Shown piece after piece: positions 1 through 6,347 of a stretch of 9,760 bases of DNA. The stretch is from assembly GCA_964481485.1 (NCBI GenBank), contig CAYZVM010000226.1, positions 1 to 9,760 on the forward strand, written 5' to 3'. The notes below the pieces were generated by a model, which was not told the origin of the DNA, did no database searches, and saw only the letters and a list, made by a program, of their open reading frames with translations. The position numbers were made by a program, and so were the translations under genes. Each line of letters starts with the position of its first letter. The stretch's first letter is position 1. Origin of the DNA: M3007 sp964481485. GTDB taxonomy: Bacteria; Bacteroidota; Bacteroidia; Chitinophagales; Saprospiraceae.

Positions 1-969
1 GAGCGGAATCAACGCGGTGGTTTTCAGCAGTTTCAAATCAGGCTCGAAGTCGGTGAACATCTTGGCCTCGCCGATGAACTGGCGGAAGGTGAAGTCCTTT
101 GCCACGAGCGCCGTATTGAAAAACTGGTTGGAATGGGCAAACCACAACACCGGCTGCTCGCTGAGTGCCTCCGTCGCGTCGCTGCGGCAATCGCAGTAGT
201 CGGGCGACTGTTCGTTGGCCTTGAAATAGACCGTTGACATGGTGCGCTCGTACTGTTGGTTTTTTTCCAACTTGTCGAGGTAGTTCACCCAGTTGAGGCG
301 CAAGGCATTCTCTGCCAACACGTTCTGCAGGCCATTGCCCCCCACTTTGTACTCAATCCGGTAGTCGCCGGGGTTGAGCGTGTAGGTTTGTTCGAGATAC
401 CGGCCCTGCCCCGCGTCGGCGCGGAAAGTGAGCGAATTGCCGTTTTTGGAGGTGGCAAAAAAGAGGTCGCTTGTGAGCACCTTGCCGGCACCGGCGATGG
501 CCAGTTCGTACTCAAACCGGTTTTTCGCATCCTCCAGCAAACGCACGGGCGCTTTCGTTTCGATACCCGCCGAGTCGCTGCTTATTTTTTCAAATTTTTT
601 GAGAAAAACCTCTTTGATTCGCCCGCCTTTACTGCTGAAAGTCACCCGCACGAGGTCGTTTTCCAGCACTTCAAATTGCTCTTGACCGCTCGCGGCAGGA
701 GCAAATGCGCCAAACCGCGCGGCCAAAACTGCGTTGTTGGCAGAGTCCGCCGGTGCAGGGATGGCACTGGTTTGAGTGGTGGGTTGGGTGGTATTGGCAG
801 CCGCAATCTGTTGGTTCTGTGCCTGTTCGGCGGCTTGTGCAGTTTGTTCGGCTTGCAGTTGCTCCGGCGTTTTGGGCGGTGGCGCAGAATATTGCATCCA
901 CAGATACAGGAGCAGGAAAATCAGCCCCATGCCGATAATTGTACTTACTTGACTCTGTTTTTCTTCCAT
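1..969 (-). CDS. yidC: Membrane protein insertase YidC, N-terminal part (runs off the window edge)
   Basis: YidC/Oxa1 insertase, which inserts and folds inner-membrane proteins alone or with SecYEG. The ATG is at 969-967, and 323 codons stay open to base 1, so the C-terminal five-helix insertase core lies outside the window. Seen: a short charged start (MEEKQSQ), one transmembrane segment at about residues 10-25, a Q/A/P-rich linker (about 29-95), then the periplasmic beta-sandwich domain from about residue 97 (QFEVLENDLVRVTFSSKGG) through PGDYRIEY (200-207) and the family-like stretch SNQFFNTALVAKDF (280-293). A CDC pair near 259-261 is unusual but may be lineage-specific. There is no Shine-Dalgarno sequence. 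It is divergent from the DUF3293 gene, with a gap of about 118 bp. The call rests on architecture and remembered family motifs, with the catalytic core unseen. Confidence 0.9.
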   Translation of the reverse strand, partial: MEEKQSQVSTIIGMGLIFLLLYLWMQYSAPPPKTPEQLQAEQTAQAAEQAQNQQIAAANTTQPTTQTSAIPAPADSANNAVLAARFGAFAPAASGQEQFEVLENDLVRVTFSSKGGRIKEVFLKKFEKISSDSAGIETKAPVRLLEDAKNRFEYELAIAGAGKVLTSDLFFATSKNGNSLTFRADAGQGRYLEQTYTLNPGDYRIEYKVGGNGLQNVLAENALRLNWVNYLDKLEKNQQYERTMSTVYFKANEQSPDYCDCRSDATEALSEQPVLWFAHSNQFFNTALVAKDFTFRQFIGEAKMFTDFEPDLKLLKTTALIPL

Positions 970-1087
970 GGTATTTTTTCACTAAAAACGGGTGTGGCGT
1001 GAATTGGCAGTTTTGTTGTTATCGTCGTCACCGCTGATTCGAGCCAATGCATGCCACCCTAAGGCTTCTAAAAAGCGCCGCAAAAGT

Positions 1088-1555
1088 ATGTCAAAACCCA
1101 TCGCCGTAATAAGAAACCTCGAAGATTCTCCCGATTGGCTCGACCGACGGCTGGTGGGGGCGTATTTGCGCACGACTTACTGCGCCCTGTCTCCGTTTTT
1201 TGAAATCAAAATCGGGCACAAAAACGAGGCGCTTGAAAAATGGTTGGAAAAAGGGCAGTTTAAAACCTTCGCCTTTATCACAGCTTCGAATCCGCGCTCA
1301 AAAATCGCTTCTGACAAAGAAAACAGCCTGAAAAACAGGAGATTGGAAATCGAATTGAAAAAAGTATCCCTTGTTGCCTTGCCCGGCTTTGGCGCAACCG
1401 ATGACGGTGACTGGCCGACAGAGGAGAGTTTTTGGGTCTTCGATATTTCGCCCGACGATGCCGTTCGTTTAGGGAAAAAATATGAGCAAAACGCCATCGT
1501 TTGGTGGGAAAAAGGCGGGCTGCCGGAATTGTGGTGGCTTCAGCCTGAGAAGTGA
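1088..1555 (+). CDS. DUF3293 domain protein
   Basis: A 155-residue soluble protein of the DUF3293 family, function unknown. The family signature is visible: FAFITASNPRS (61-71), then a polar stretch with ENSLKNRRLEIELKK (78-92), a glycine turn LPGFG (98-102), EESFWVFDIS (112-121) and the C-terminal block LGKKYEQNAIVWW (128-140). These are the family's usual 'TAxNP', 'EN..R...L' and 'yxQNAI' positions. There is no signal peptide or membrane segment. The ATG at 1088 gives MSKPIAVIRN and starts just ahead of the domain. A GTG at 992 would add 32 residues of unconvincing basic sequence that also cover the likely yidC leader. The stop codon lies in GAAGTGA, identical to one heptad of the repeats near ctlX but alone here. 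It is transcribed away from yidC, with no operon partner. Family membership is fairly secure; no function is proposed. Confidence 0.8.
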   Translation: MSKPIAVIRNLEDSPDWLDRRLVGAYLRTTYCALSPFFEIKIGHKNEALEKWLEKGQFKTFAFITASNPRSKIASDKENSLKNRRLEIELKKVSLVALPGFGATDDGDWPTEESFWVFDISPDDAVRLGKKYEQNAIVWWEKGGLPELWWLQPEK

Positions 1556-1757
1556 GGTGGCTCCGTTTTGATAAACACGAAACTCTTTTAATTGATGTTT
1601 GGGGAAACCGAATTGCCTCGGTAAGTTGGTGAAGGAAGCTCGTTGCGGGATTGTCTTTCGGCGGCGGCGGTGAAGACCAAGCGAGGGTGGAAAAAAATCT
1701 ATTTAAAACCACTATAAGGCGGCTGTAGCGTATCTTGTTGGCTTAAAATTCAATTTT

Positions 1758-3476
1758 ATGCCAAAACGGTTTTCCTTGGTTTTTGTCTTATCCTTTTCTC
1801 ACTGCATGCTGAATTATAGTTTTTCACAAATCCCTTGCTCAGATTTTGTGTTCAATCGCTGGTATAATGAAATGTATAACACATCAATACGCGATTGCAC
1901 GCCAACCAGAGATGGCAATTTTGTGATTGTAGGCAGCTATATTACTAACTACGACAGCATTCGATGTTTGATTTACAAGATAAATACTCAAGGCGAAGTA
2001 TTATGGCGAAATGATATTCTTCATGATAATACTTATGAAATTGCGAATAGTGTTGCGGAATTGCCAGATGGTTCATTCGTTGTAGCAGGTGCTGCTGCTA
2101 CTTTGCAGGATGCTGATACATTAGGCCATGGCTATTTGGCTAAATTTGATGCAAATGGCAACTTTTTATGGGAAAAAATTTACGACATATCCAATTGGGT
2201 GAAGCATTTTTCGGATATTGCCATTTGCCCAAATGAAGATTTGATAGTAACAGGAGTGCAGGCGACAAATACTGGTGCGAATCTTTGGGTTGCTCGTTTA
2301 GACAGTACGGGCAATTTGCTTTGGAACAAGACATTTACTAAAGGCGCCGGCTTTAGCATTCTTGCACTTCCCACCGGAGGGATTTGGGTTTGTGCAGAAG
2401 AAATTATTCTTGGCTACCATCATGCTTGGTTGATAAGGTTAGATGACGCGGGCAATATCATAAATGAATTTTATGTAAATGGACCAGCTACGTGGGGCAA
2501 ACTAAGAGAATTAACATTGACCACTGACGGAGGTTTTATTGGAGTGGGGCATAGTAAAAGTGATTTATGGATCGTGAAATTCGACAGCGACGGCGGACTT
2601 GAGTGGGAAAGACGTTTTGGCGGAATGGATTTCGACGATGGCTATGACATTTCCCTGATTCCAGGCGGTGGCTACTATGTGTTAGGTAGAACATATTCCT
2701 CTAATGGTGATGTTTGCCAACATCGTGGAGATGGAGACCTTTGGGTAGTGCAGTTGGATGAAACAGGAAATCTGGTGTGGCAAAAAACTTTTGGAGGATC
2801 GAGTTATGATTATCCAGCAGGTGGTATTATCACATCATCAGACGGATTCATCGTCGTTGGTGAAACGCTCTCAAACGACGGAGATGCTCAACACATCCCT
2901 AAGCAGATTATCAATATCGCACCTATTTGGATCATTCGCGTCAACAACCTTCGCTATGAAAATCTGAATATAGGCATACCCGATACTTCTATTTGTCTCG
3001 GCTCATTGCTACGCCTACATATTGATTCGATGCTTTGTGCCGATCAAATAGTTTGGAATACAGGAGAAGCAGGTGTTGAAATACAGGCTGATACGCAAGG
3101 AGTATATTGGGGGGAAATTCGTTCTGGTAATTGTTCCAGCAGAGACAGTATTCGTATCCATTATGTGCCATGTAACGGTGAACCTTGTGTCGTTTTTCCC
3201 AATGCTTTTACTCCCAACGGTGATGGGGTCAACGATTATTTTCGCCCGATTGTTCTTTGTGGAGATATGGTTGTTCAGCAAATTTGGGTTTACAACCGTT
3301 GGGGACAGATGATTTATGAAGCAGATAATCTCGGGGGAATAGGATGGGACGGTACCAATCAAAATGGCGACACGATGCCTTCTGATGTGTACGTTTGGCG
3401 ATATGTATATCAAAACTCCATTGGGGGCAGTGTGATTTCTGAGACCGTACAAGGGGGAATTACCCTTCTTCGATGA
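1758..3476 (+). CDS. Secreted beta-propeller-like protein with a T9SS type B (gliding motility-associated, CHU_C) C-terminal domain
   Basis: A 572-residue exported protein. Residues 1-24 form a signal peptide (basic start, hydrophobic core, likely cut before QIPCSD). Residues 30-400 hold at least six repeats of the form hWhh+hDxxGNhhWxK: about 70-85, 125-140, 176-191, 223-237, 270-285 and 328-343, with a partial seventh at 389-395 (IWIIRVN). Each is preceded by a strand such as DGGFIGVG or SDGFIVVG, which suggests a six- or seven-bladed propeller. Residues 407-470 look like a small Ig-like domain with paired cysteines (SICLG, GNCSSRDSI). Residues 479-572 are a type B sorting domain: VFPNAFTPNGDGVNDYFRP, then IWVYNRWGQMIYEA, WDG and PSDVYVWRYVY, which directs export through the T9SS to the surface or medium. 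Ligand and role are unknown; binding or adhesion is only inferred. The gene is clearly AT-richer than its neighbours. The leader is AT-rich with no Shine-Dalgarno sequence. Confidence 0.88.
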   Translation: MPKRFSLVFVLSFSHCMLNYSFSQIPCSDFVFNRWYNEMYNTSIRDCTPTRDGNFVIVGSYITNYDSIRCLIYKINTQGEVLWRNDILHDNTYEIANSVAELPDGSFVVAGAAATLQDADTLGHGYLAKFDANGNFLWEKIYDISNWVKHFSDIAICPNEDLIVTGVQATNTGANLWVARLDSTGNLLWNKTFTKGAGFSILALPTGGIWVCAEEIILGYHHAWLIRLDDAGNIINEFYVNGPATWGKLRELTLTTDGGFIGVGHSKSDLWIVKFDSDGGLEWERRFGGMDFDDGYDISLIPGGGYYVLGRTYSSNGDVCQHRGDGDLWVVQLDETGNLVWQKTFGGSSYDYPAGGIITSSDGFIVVGETLSNDGDAQHIPKQIINIAPIWIIRVNNLRYENLNIGIPDTSICLGSLLRLHIDSMLCADQIVWNTGEAGVEIQADTQGVYWGEIRSGNCSSRDSIRIHYVPCNGEPCVVFPNAFTPNGDGVNDYFRPIVLCGDMVVQQIWVYNRWGQMIYEADNLGGIGWDGTNQNGDTMPSDVYVWRYVYQNSIGGSVISETVQGGITLLR

Positions 3477-3551
3477 ATTCCGACAAATATCGCCGGAACA
3501 CGATGCCGGGTAAAAAGCACGATGTCTCCCACATAAAGGAGTATTGGTATC

Positions 3552-3581
3552 TTGTTCGCAACGACAGGTGCCTTATTTTTG
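3552..3581 (+). promoter_or_regulatory. Predicted Bacteroidota-type promoter of nspC
   Basis: TTG at 3552-3554, a spacer of exactly 19 bp, then TATTTTTG at 3574-3581 fit the Bacteroidota primary sigma factor consensus (-33 TTG, -7 TAnnTTTG). Transcription would begin near 3586-3588, about 32 nt before the TTG start of nspC. A start there excludes the upstream ATG at 3544, which lies 5' of the -33 box. Confidence 0.6.
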
Positions 3582-3587
3582 CCGCTC

Positions 3588-3616
3588 CTTTTTCTCACCC
3601 TCTCACCTTCTCTCAC
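3588..3616 (+). repeat. Degenerate pyrimidine-rich TCAC repeat in the nspC leader
   Basis: A C/T-rich tract with three TCAC cores (3595, 3603, 3613) fills the predicted nspC 5' untranslated leader. On the other strand it reads GTGAGAG twice plus GGTGAGA, resembling the GRRGTGA heptads near ctlX. The spacings here (8 and 10) do not keep the 7-bp period, so relationship is uncertain. Confidence 0.35.
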
Positions 3617-3618
3617 AC

Positions 3619-4761
3619 TTGGATATTTCAAAAATTCCCTCTCCCTGTTTTGTCCTCGATGAGGCTCGTTTTCGCAACAATTTAGACCTCATCGCCCGCG
3701 TCCAGCGCGAAGCCGGGGTACAAATCATATTGGCTTTCAAAGGTTTCGCCATGTGGAGCGCCTTCCCTATTGTGAGCGAATATGTGCATGGCGCCACCGC
3801 CTCGTCGCTACACGAGGCGCGGCTTTGTTTTGAGGAAATGAAAACCAAGGCGCACACCTACGCCGTCGCATACCTGCCCCGCGAATTCGGAAAAATCATG
3901 GGCTATTCGAGCCACATCACGTTCAACTCGCAGGCACAATACCGGCGTTTTCGAAAAAAATTGGAAAGCCATCCCGAAAAAATAAGCCCCGGTATCCGCG
4001 TCAATCCCGGTTGGTCGCCCGTCGGGACGGCGCTCTACAATCCCGCCTCGCCCGGCTCCCGGCTGGGCGAGGCTGCTGAAAATTTTAAAGGCAAATTGCC
4101 CGACGGCATCGAAGGTTTGCACTTCCACACCCTTTGCGAAAGCACCAGTTTTGATTTGGAAAAAACGCTCGAACACTTTGAAAATCAATTCGGTCAATTT
4201 CTGCCCGGCCTCCAATGGGTCAACTTCGGCGGCGGCCACCTGATGACCAAACAGGGCTACGATGTGGAACACCTCATCCGCGTCCTGAAGGCTTTTAAAA
4301 ATCGCTGGCCACACCTGCACGTCATCCTCGAACCCGGCAGCGCCTTCGCTTGGGACACCGGCGTGCTCGTCAGCACCGTGCTCGATATCGTGAAAAATAA
4401 GGGCGTGAAAACGGCCATCCTCGATGCCTCCTTCACCGCCCACATGCCCGATACGTTGGAGATGCCCTACCGCCCCAGTGTGCGCGGCGCTTCTTCCGAA
4501 CCGGCTAAAGGCGACAAACACCTCTATCGGCTCGGCGGGGTGAGTTGCCTGAGTGGCGATTTTATGGAAGAATATGCTTTTGAAAAACCGGTGAAGGTGG
4601 GCCAAAAAATCGTGTTCGAGGACATGATACACTACACGATGGTGAAAACGACTACTTTCAACGGGGTGACGCACCCCAGCATCGCTATTTGGCGGATGGA
4701 TGGGAAGTTGGATGTGGTGCGGCGGTTTGGGTATCGGGATTATCGGAATCGGCTTTCGTGA
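3619..4761 (+). CDS. nspC: Carboxynorspermidine decarboxylase
   Basis: A PLP-dependent alanine-racemase-fold (fold III) decarboxylase that converts carboxynorspermidine or carboxyspermidine to norspermidine or spermidine in the aspartate-semialdehyde-dependent polyamine route. Cytosolic. From the TTG at 3619 it has 380 residues, normal for NspC. Seen: N-terminal ISKIPSPCFVLDE (3-15), the PLP lysine in LAFKGFAMW (K41), HFHTLCES (168-175), the glycine-rich phosphate loop FGGGH (203-207), LEPGSAFAWDTG (237-248), and the C-terminal GGVSCLSGD (306-314), whose Cys and Asp complete the active site across the dimer. The TTG start is preferred because homologous sequence begins there and the predicted promoter lies downstream of the only in-frame upstream ATG (3544). 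The partner carboxynorspermidine dehydrogenase is not in the window. The gene ends 10 bp before a strong hairpin. Confidence 0.9.
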   Translation: MDISKIPSPCFVLDEARFRNNLDLIARVQREAGVQIILAFKGFAMWSAFPIVSEYVHGATASSLHEARLCFEEMKTKAHTYAVAYLPREFGKIMGYSSHITFNSQAQYRRFRKKLESHPEKISPGIRVNPGWSPVGTALYNPASPGSRLGEAAENFKGKLPDGIEGLHFHTLCESTSFDLEKTLEHFENQFGQFLPGLQWVNFGGGHLMTKQGYDVEHLIRVLKAFKNRWPHLHVILEPGSAFAWDTGVLVSTVLDIVKNKGVKTAILDASFTAHMPDTLEMPYRPSVRGASSEPAKGDKHLYRLGGVSCLSGDFMEEYAFEKPVKVGQKIVFEDMIHYTMVKTTTFNGVTHPSIAIWRMDGKLDVVRRFGYRDYRNRLS

Positions 4762-4809
4762 CAAAACAAAACTCCCCCGGCGTTTCGCAATCTGAAACAC
4801 CGGGGGAGT
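4761..4809 (-). terminator. Intrinsic terminator between convergent nspC and the DUF6249 gene
   Basis: Arms 4771-4786 and 4794-4809 form a 10-bp stem (ACTCCCCCGG with CCGGGGGAGT), one 1x1 mismatch, then a 5-bp stem (GTTTC with GAAAC) closed by a 7-nt loop. On the minus strand it is followed by a T-rich tail (complement of 4761-4770), so it best serves the DUF6249 gene. No T-run follows on the plus strand, but the hairpin may still protect the nspC mRNA 3' end. Confidence 0.8.
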
Positions 4810-4834
4810 CAACATTTCCCAACATTTCAAGGCT

Positions 4835-5194
4835 TTATGGCTCCGGGAATGTCGGCGGGTTTTTCCGCTCGTACAGATAAGCGCTCAACATGCCGAGACC
4901 ACCGAAGATGGCGATAAGGGCGAAGAAGATGCCTGTGGCGCTATCGTCTTCCATGTGAAATGCCTTGGTGATGACGATAGCCAAGAGCAAGCCCAAACCA
5001 GCGCCCACGAACAGAAGTCCGTTTTTCAAAGTCCGCGATGGGTCGGCCTGACGGCGGTTTTTCTTAGGCTCGATTCCTTTCTCTATCAGAGCCATATTTT
5101 CCTTGTTCTCAAGGTAGCGGATGCCCCAAATCATAAAGAAAGCGCCGAGGCCGAGTGTAATTGGGATGAACAGTGCAATAATTCCTTCGTGCAT
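4835..5194 (-). CDS. Small DUF6249-like inner-membrane protein
   Basis: A 119-residue protein with three predicted transmembrane helices (about 4-26, 57-76 and 87-107) and no cleavable signal. Between helices 1 and 2 is a charged loop, YLENKENMALIEKGIEPKKNRR (27-48). Its 'enmAlIEKGieP' pattern is typical of a widespread small Bacteroidota membrane family annotated DUF6249. Function is unknown. The ATG at 5194 is the only sensible start, since the first helix begins immediately after it. It lies downstream of ctlX on the same strand but is separated by a 135-bp gap containing a terminator-like hairpin, so it probably has its own promoter, which I could not identify. The gap also holds a 6-bp inverted repeat (AGTTGG/CCAACT) of unknown meaning. 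The family name comes from memory of the motif and is less certain than the membrane topology. Confidence 0.72.
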   Translation of the reverse strand: MHEGIIALFIPITLGLGAFFMIWGIRYLENKENMALIEKGIEPKKNRRQADPSRTLKNGLLFVGAGLGLLLAIVITKAFHMEDDSATGIFFALIAIFGGLGMLSAYLYERKNPPTFPEP

Positions 5195-5292
5195 GGTGAC
5201 AACAATTTTTTTGTGAGTAAAAGTTGGTTCTCGTTTACTGATGCCAACTCTGACAGCACGGCAGGAAAACAGGTTACAGGCTTTTGAAAAAA

Positions 5293-5323
5293 AGAAGTGA
5301 GGGGTGAGGAAGGGAGGGGTGGG
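5293..5323 (+). repeat. GRRGTGA heptad repeat, copy downstream of ctlX
   Basis: GAAGTGA and GGGGTGA in tandem at 5294-5307, followed by degenerate purine-rich units to 5323. The first 18 bases (5293-5310) are identical to 6296-6313 in the same orientation. Confidence 0.75.
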
Positions 5324-5329
5324 GATTAA

Positions 5330-6283
5330 TTACCTCGCCTCTCGCTCCTCACTCCCCGCTTCTGGCAAAAAAACCTCCGCCATCATGCATCGGGCTGAGC
5401 CGCCGCCATAAGTCTCGATGGTTTCGATGGGGCTATGCAGCAGCCGGGTGTGTTGTTCCAATGTTTTGATTTGCGCAGGCGTGAGCGAACGGTACGCCTG
5501 TTCGGACATGACGAGGATGGTGTCGCCCGCTGTGTTGCGCACTTGGAGCATATTGCCGGCAAAGGCGTTCATTTGGGCGAGCGTGATGTCCACGATTTCT
5601 TTTCCTGTTGCTGCAAATTTTTCTTCCAACATTCGGCGTTCGGCGGCATCGCGCACGGAGTCGAGGCAGATGACGACGAAAGTTTCGCCCAATGCCATCA
5701 TCACATTCGTGTGGTAAATATCTTGCCCGCCAGCATCCACCGCGTGGAACACTACTTTTTGGTAGCCAATTTTTTGACACAACTCTTCCAATAAACCGGC
5801 ATCGGTGCGAGCACTGAGACAGGCGTAGGCCAAGCGGTGCTGGTGGTCGAAAATGATGCTGCCCGTGCCTTCGAGGTAACGGTTGTTTGCCTCGCTGCTT
5901 TCCAAATGAATGCGATTTTGGGCAGAAAAACCTTGTTGCAAAATTTCTTCAATCACCTCCTCGCGCCGCTCTCTGCGGCGGGTGGGGGCAAACATCGGGT
6001 AGGTGACGACCCAACCTTCTTGATGGAACGACACCCAATTGTTCGGAAACACGGCATCAGGTTTGGCCGGGTTGGGCGAGTCATCGGCCACGATGACGTT
6101 CACGCCCGCGTCGCGCAGTTGTTGCACAAAACCGTCGAACTCGCGCACGGCATTTTGGCGTATTTCCTCGGCGGTCATTTTGCCGTCGCGGCTCTGAAAA
6201 GCGTTGTTGGCAGCAGTTTCCTCGTTGAAGGCAAAATTTGCCGGGCGAATCATCAAGATAGTGTAGGTGGTCTGGTTTCGCAT
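5330..6283 (-). CDS. ctlX: Citrulline/arginine-type guanidino-group hydrolase (CtlX-like amidinotransferase-fold enzyme)
   Basis: A 317-residue cytosolic enzyme of the guanidine-modifying superfamily, closest by motif to citrulline utilization hydrolase CtlX (citrulline to ornithine), with arginine deiminase-like activity as the alternative. Seen: N-terminal ILMIRPANFAFN (9-20), DAVFPNNW (76-83), EGTGSIIFD (138-146), the His motif YHTNVMM (190-196, catalytic H191) and the C-terminal GGGSARCM (293-300, nucleophile C299). The first catalytic acid is probably in one of the two middle motifs. The ATG at 6283 gives MRNQTTYTILMIRP. An upstream in-frame extension to 6406 runs through the heptad repeat and the ggt 3' end and is rejected. 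The tail after AEVFLP (302-307) is repeat-encoded and probably not part of the fold. It lies 64 nt downstream of ggt on the same strand, so co-transcription is possible. Substrate choice cannot be settled by eye. Confidence 0.82.
   Translation of the reverse strand: MRNQTTYTILMIRPANFAFNEETAANNAFQSRDGKMTAEEIRQNAVREFDGFVQQLRDAGVNVIVADDSPNPAKPDAVFPNNWVSFHQEGWVVTYPMFAPTRRRERREEVIEEILQQGFSAQNRIHLESSEANNRYLEGTGSIIFDHQHRLAYACLSARTDAGLLEELCQKIGYQKVVFHAVDAGGQDIYHTNVMMALGETFVVICLDSVRDAAERRMLEEKFAATGKEIVDITLAQMNAFAGNMLQVRNTAGDTILVMSEQAYRSLTPAQIKTLEQHTRLLHSPIETIETYGGGSARCMMAEVFLPEAGSEEREAR
5333..5362 (-). repeat. GRRGTGA-like heptad repeat, inverted copy within the ctlX 3' end
   Basis: Reading the minus strand from 5362: GAAGCGG, GGAGTGA, GGAGCGA, GAGGCGA. 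The 7-bp period is kept, with T-to-C changes in several units. It encodes the last ten residues of CtlX (EAGSEEREAR) and is the inverted partner of the 5293-5323 copy. Confidence 0.6.
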
Positions 6284-6289
6284 TATTAA

Positions 6290-6317
6290 GGAGTGAGAAG
6301 TGAGGGGTGAGGAGTGA
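6290..6317 (+). repeat. GRRGTGA tandem heptad repeat between ggt and ctlX
   Basis: Four uninterrupted 7-bp units: GGAGTGA, GAAGTGA, GGGGTGA, GGAGTGA. It lies 6 bp upstream of the ctlX start codon, so on the coding (minus) strand it gives a pyrimidine-rich leader. The type resembles the short tandemly repeated repetitive (STRR) heptanucleotides known in cyanobacteria; that link is by analogy. Confidence 0.8.
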
Positions 6318-6347
6318 GAAAAATGGCGCAATGACGAACAATGACGT

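Larger units (their letters stand above)
5287..5362 (-). terminator. Terminator-like hairpin built from inverted heptad repeats at the ctlX 3' end
   Basis: In the minus-strand transcript, the arm from 5362-5347 (GAAGCGGGGAGTGAGG) pairs with the arm from 5309-5294 (CCTCACCCCTCACTTC): 13 Watson-Crick pairs, one G-U pair and two mismatches over 16 positions. Seven Us follow directly (complement of 5287-5293). The intervening bases 5310-5346 can extend the stem imperfectly. The upstream arm lies inside the ctlX coding sequence and the stop codon lies in the loop. Confidence 0.65.

Noticed and set aside
256..1002. A 248-codon plus-strand open frame
   Set aside because: Lies opposite the yidC 5' end. 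The minus frame gives a convincing YidC with a membrane anchor, while this frame is low-complexity and Cys/Arg/Phe-rich.
992..1087. Upstream GTG start for the DUF3293 protein
   Set aside because: It adds 32 residues not resembling the family and overlaps the likely yidC promoter region.
1081..1088. CAAAAGTA, a minus-strand TAnnTTTG match that could be the yidC -7 box
   Set aside because: No -33 TTG at the right spacing, it overlaps the DUF3293 start codon, and a single 6-base match is expected by chance.
1549..1555. Single GAAGTGA at the end of the DUF3293 gene
   Set aside because: Only one unit with no tandem partner; a 7-mer is not evidence for the repeat family.
1730..1739. GTATCTTGTT shared with 3547-3556, considered as a promoter element of the T9SS gene
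   Set aside because: It departs from TAnnTTTG at two positions, has no -33 partner, and at 3547 it falls in the -33 region instead, so the two contexts do not agree.
3494..3512. CCGG...CCGG near the 3' end of the T9SS gene, considered as a terminator
   Set aside because: A 4-5 bp stem without a T-run is too weak; no convincing terminator was found between this gene and nspC.
3808..4830. A 340-codon open frame on the minus strand opposite nspC
   Set aside because: Antisense shadow of nspC. It also reads through the terminator hairpin and has no recognisable motif.
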